Positions 62,082-64,000 of a stretch of 64,000 nucleotides of DNA are shown piece after piece. A program made the position numbers and the translations under genes. The notes under the pieces are model-generated. The model did no database searches. It worked only from the letters and a program-made list of their open reading frames with translations, and was not told the DNA's origin. Source of the stretch: Oxalobacteraceae bacterium OTU3CAMAD1 (GTDB lineage: Bacteria; Pseudomonadota; Gammaproteobacteria; Burkholderiales; Burkholderiaceae_D); contig CP099650.1 in NCBI GenBank assembly GCA_024123915.1, forward strand, positions 2,542,001-2,606,000, written 5' to 3'. Position 1 is the first letter of the stretch; every line of letters starts with the position of its first letter.

Positions 62082-64000
62082 ATGTTTAACAAAGTTACGA
62101 AAACCTTCCAGTACGGCCAACACACCGTGACGCTGGAAACCGGCGAAATCGCTCGCCAGGCATCCGGTGCGGTGATGGTGTCGATCGAAGACACCGTCGT
62201 GCTGGCAACGGTTGTGGCACGCAAAGATGCCAAGCCAGGTCAGGATTTCTTCCCGCTGACCGTCGATTACGTCGAAAAAACCTACGCTGCCGGTAAAATC
62301 CCGGGCGGTTTCTTCAAGCGCGAAGGCCGTCCTTCGGAAAAAGAAACCCTGACGTCGCGTCTGATCGACCGTCCTATCCGTCCGCTGTTCCCTGAAGGCT
62401 ACCTGAACGAAGTGCAGGTCATCATTCACGTGCTGTCGGTCAACCCTGAGATCGATCCGGACATCGCCGCCATGATCGGCGCATCGGCCGCCCTGTGCGT
62501 GTCGGGCGTGCCATTCAACGGCCCGGTCGGCGCAGCGCGCGTCGGCTACGCCAACGGCCAGTACATCCTGAACCCGACCGTCGAACAACTGAAGACCTCC
62601 GAAATGGATCTGGTTGTCGCCGGTACCGAAACGGCCGTGCTGATGGTCGAATCGGAAGCCAAGCAACTGTCCGAAGAAATCATGCTCGGCGCCGTCGTCT
62701 TCGGCCACACCGAAATGAAAGCGGTCATCGACGCGATCCACGAACTGGTGCGCGACGGCGGCAAGCCGGAAGTCGAATGGGTTCCACCTGCCAAGAACGA
62801 AGCACTGATCGGCCGCGTGACGCATTTCGCCGCCAGCAAGATCAACGAAGCGTATCAGACCAAAGACAAGCAAGAGCGCACCGCCAAGCTCAAGGCCGCC
62901 ACCAGCGAAGTGCTGGCCGACCTGTCGGCTGAAGCCGCCGCTGCAGGCGCCGCGCCGGTCGATTCGGCCGAAGTGAACAACATCCTGTTCGACATCGAAG
63001 CGAAAATCGTCCGCACCCAGATCCTGGACGGCGAGCCACGCATCGACGGCCGCGACACCCGCACCGTGCGTCCGATCTCGATCCGCACCTCGGTGCTGCC
63101 ACGCACCCACGGTTCGGCTCTGTTCACCCGTGGTGAAACGCAGGCGCTGGTCGTCGCCACCCTGGGCACCGCCCGCGACAGCCAGAAGATCGACGCGCTG
63201 ATGGGCGAGTTCACCGACTCGTTCATGCTGCATTACAACATGCCTCCGTTCGCCACCGGCGAAACCGGCCGCGTCGGTACCCCTAAACGCCGCGAAATCG
63301 GTCACGGCCGTCTGGCCAAGCGCGCGCTGATCGCCGCGCTGCCGGCACCGGAAGAGTTCAGCTACTCCGTGCGCCTGGTGTCGGAAATCACCGAATCGAA
63401 CGGTTCGTCGTCGATGGCTTCGGTCTGCGGCGGCTGCCTGGCGCTGATGGACGCCGGCGTTCCAATGAAAGAGCACGTCGCCGGTATCGCGATGGGCCTG
63501 ATCAAGGAAGGCGGCAAGTTCGCCGTGCTGTCGGACATCCTGGGCGATGAAGATCACCTGGGCGACATGGACTTCAAGGTCGCCGGTACCCGCAACGGTA
63601 TCACCGCGCTGCAGATGGACATCAAGATCATGGGCATCACCAAGGAAATCATGCAAGTGGCACTGGCGCAAGCCAAGGAAGGCCGCGAGCACATCCTGGG
63701 CGAAATGCAAAAAGCCATGCCGCACGTGAAAACGGAACTGTCCGATTTCGCCCCGCGCCTGATCACCATCAAGATCAACCCTGAGAAGATCCGTGACGTC
63801 ATCGGCAAGGGCGGCGCCGTCATCCGCGCGCTGACCGAAGAGACCGGCACGCAGATCGACATCAGCGACGAAGGCGTGGTCACCATCGCCTCCGTCGACG
63901 CCGCCGCCGGCCAGGAAGCCAAGCGTCGCATCGAAGAGCTGACCGCCTCGGTCGAAGTGGGCAAGACCTACGACGGCGTGGTGTTGAAGCTGCTGGACTT
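62082..64000 (+). CDS. pnp: Polynucleotide phosphorylase, 5' part
   Basis: The reading frame is open from 62082 to the window edge (about 640 codons). The protein begins [20 protein letters not shown] and has both RNase PH domains ([20 protein letters not shown] near 80; [20 protein letters not shown] in the second), the helical linker (about 250-300) and the KH domain ([20 protein letters not shown], about 566-585); an S1 domain is just starting ([11 protein letters not shown]). PNPase degrades RNA 3' to 5' with phosphate and forms the degradosome. AAAGGGA lies before the ATG. Confidence 0.97.
   Translation, partial: MFNKVTKTFQYGQHTVTLETGEIARQASGAVMVSIEDTVVLATVVARKDAKPGQDFFPLTVDYVEKTYAAGKIPGGFFKREGRPSEKETLTSRLIDRPIRPLFPEGYLNEVQVIIHVLSVNPEIDPDIAAMIGASAALCVSGVPFNGPVGAARVGYANGQYILNPTVEQLKTSEMDLVVAGTETAVLMVESEAKQLSEEIMLGAVVFGHTEMKAVIDAIHELVRDGGKPEVEWVPPAKNEALIGRVTHFAASKINEAYQTKDKQERTAKLKAATSEVLADLSAEAAAAGAAPVDSAEVNNILFDIEAKIVRTQILDGEPRIDGRDTRTVRPISIRTSVLPRTHGSALFTRGETQALVVATLGTARDSQKIDALMGEFTDSFMLHYNMPPFATGETGRVGTPKRREIGHGRLAKRALIAALPAPEEFSYSVRLVSEITESNGSSSMASVCGGCLALMDAGVPMKEHVAGIAMGLIKEGGKFAVLSDILGDEDHLGDMDFKVAGTRNGITALQMDIKIMGITKEIMQVALAQAKEGREHILGEMQKAMPHVKTELSDFAPRLITIKINPEKIRDVIGKGGAVIRALTEETGTQIDISDEGVVTIASVDAAAGQEAKRRIEELTASVEVGKTYDGVVLKLLD

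Noticed and set aside
62076..63725. A 549-codon antisense frame opposite pnp
   Set aside because: Arginine/aspartate/valine-rich composition and full overlap with an intact PNPase frame mark it as a shadow.

Overview
The window is high-GC DNA from a betaproteobacterium. The isc gene order, the tandem DUF3619/DUF3106 genes behind an ECF sigma factor, a PEP-CTERM protein, the GTAG-type REP elements and the overall protein flavour point to Burkholderiales, most likely Oxalobacteraceae (Massilia/Duganella/Telluria-like). That placement is inferred from protein character, not from a search. No rRNA, tRNA, CRISPR array, insertion sequence or prophage is visible.

Layout. (1) 1-12254: much of a type VI secretion system (T6SS): the tail of tssM, tagF and an OmpA/BON-domain gene; the opposite-strand tssL-tssK-tssJ; then a TPR lipoprotein, tssB, tssC, hcp, tssE, tssH and tssA. 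tssF, tssG, vgrG and PAAR genes are not here. (2) 12383-14798: a chemoreceptor and a DTW-domain tRNA-modification enzyme. (3) 14799-20163: a tightly overlapping operon of DUF2760 and two unusual Hsp70-like ATPases, well conserved in look but of unknown function. (4) 20332-21581: a PA0069-type radical SAM gene behind a strong promoter overlapped by a near-perfect LexA box. (5) 21573-26070: ChaC-like cyclotransferase, a short azoreductase-like protein, a LysR regulator, and a divergent VOC-FAH-MaiA operon that looks like an aromatic ring-cleavage pathway. (6) 26340-30627: a MacAB-like ABC exporter with two permeases, then a glucoamylase-family gene and a uracil-DNA-glycosylase-like gene with an altered active site. 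(7) 33106-38852: the complete isc Fe-S assembly operon with a predicted IscR site and a 28-bp perfect inverted repeat inserted between hscB and hscA; a methyltransferase, threonine aldolase and pseudouridine-synthase-like gene follow. (8) 41544-47218: PEP-CTERM protein, prolyl oligopeptidase, and an ECF sigma/DUF3619/DUF3106/RDD operon. (9) 47768-51090: ilvI-ilvH-ilvC with a clear terminator; leuA follows at 57209. (10) 51221-56159: small membrane proteins, a BrnT/BrnA-like toxin-antitoxin pair with a short antitoxin, a divergent Lgt-like protein and a tandem SIMPL pair. (11) 56264-64000: pssA, leuA, a KDG-kinase-like gene, an outer-membrane barrel, a BamE-like lipoprotein, rpsO and the first ~640 codons of pnp.

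Three kinds of dispersed structure cut across the genes. Four paired inverted REP elements (BIMEs) lie at 26115-26303, 32131-32221, 59780-59867 and 61878-61969; one supplies the last codons and stop of the glucoamylase-family gene. A different long palindrome splits the isc operon. Several terminators and leader hairpins are readable (after ilvC, after the SIMPL pair, between hcp and tssE, around rpsO and pnp).

The best candidates for poorly described biology are the DUF2760/Hsp70/Hsp70-DUF3731 operon, the LexA-controlled radical SAM enzyme, the family members with replaced catalytic residues (UNG-like, RluF-like, Lgt-like), and the VOC-FAH-MaiA pathway.
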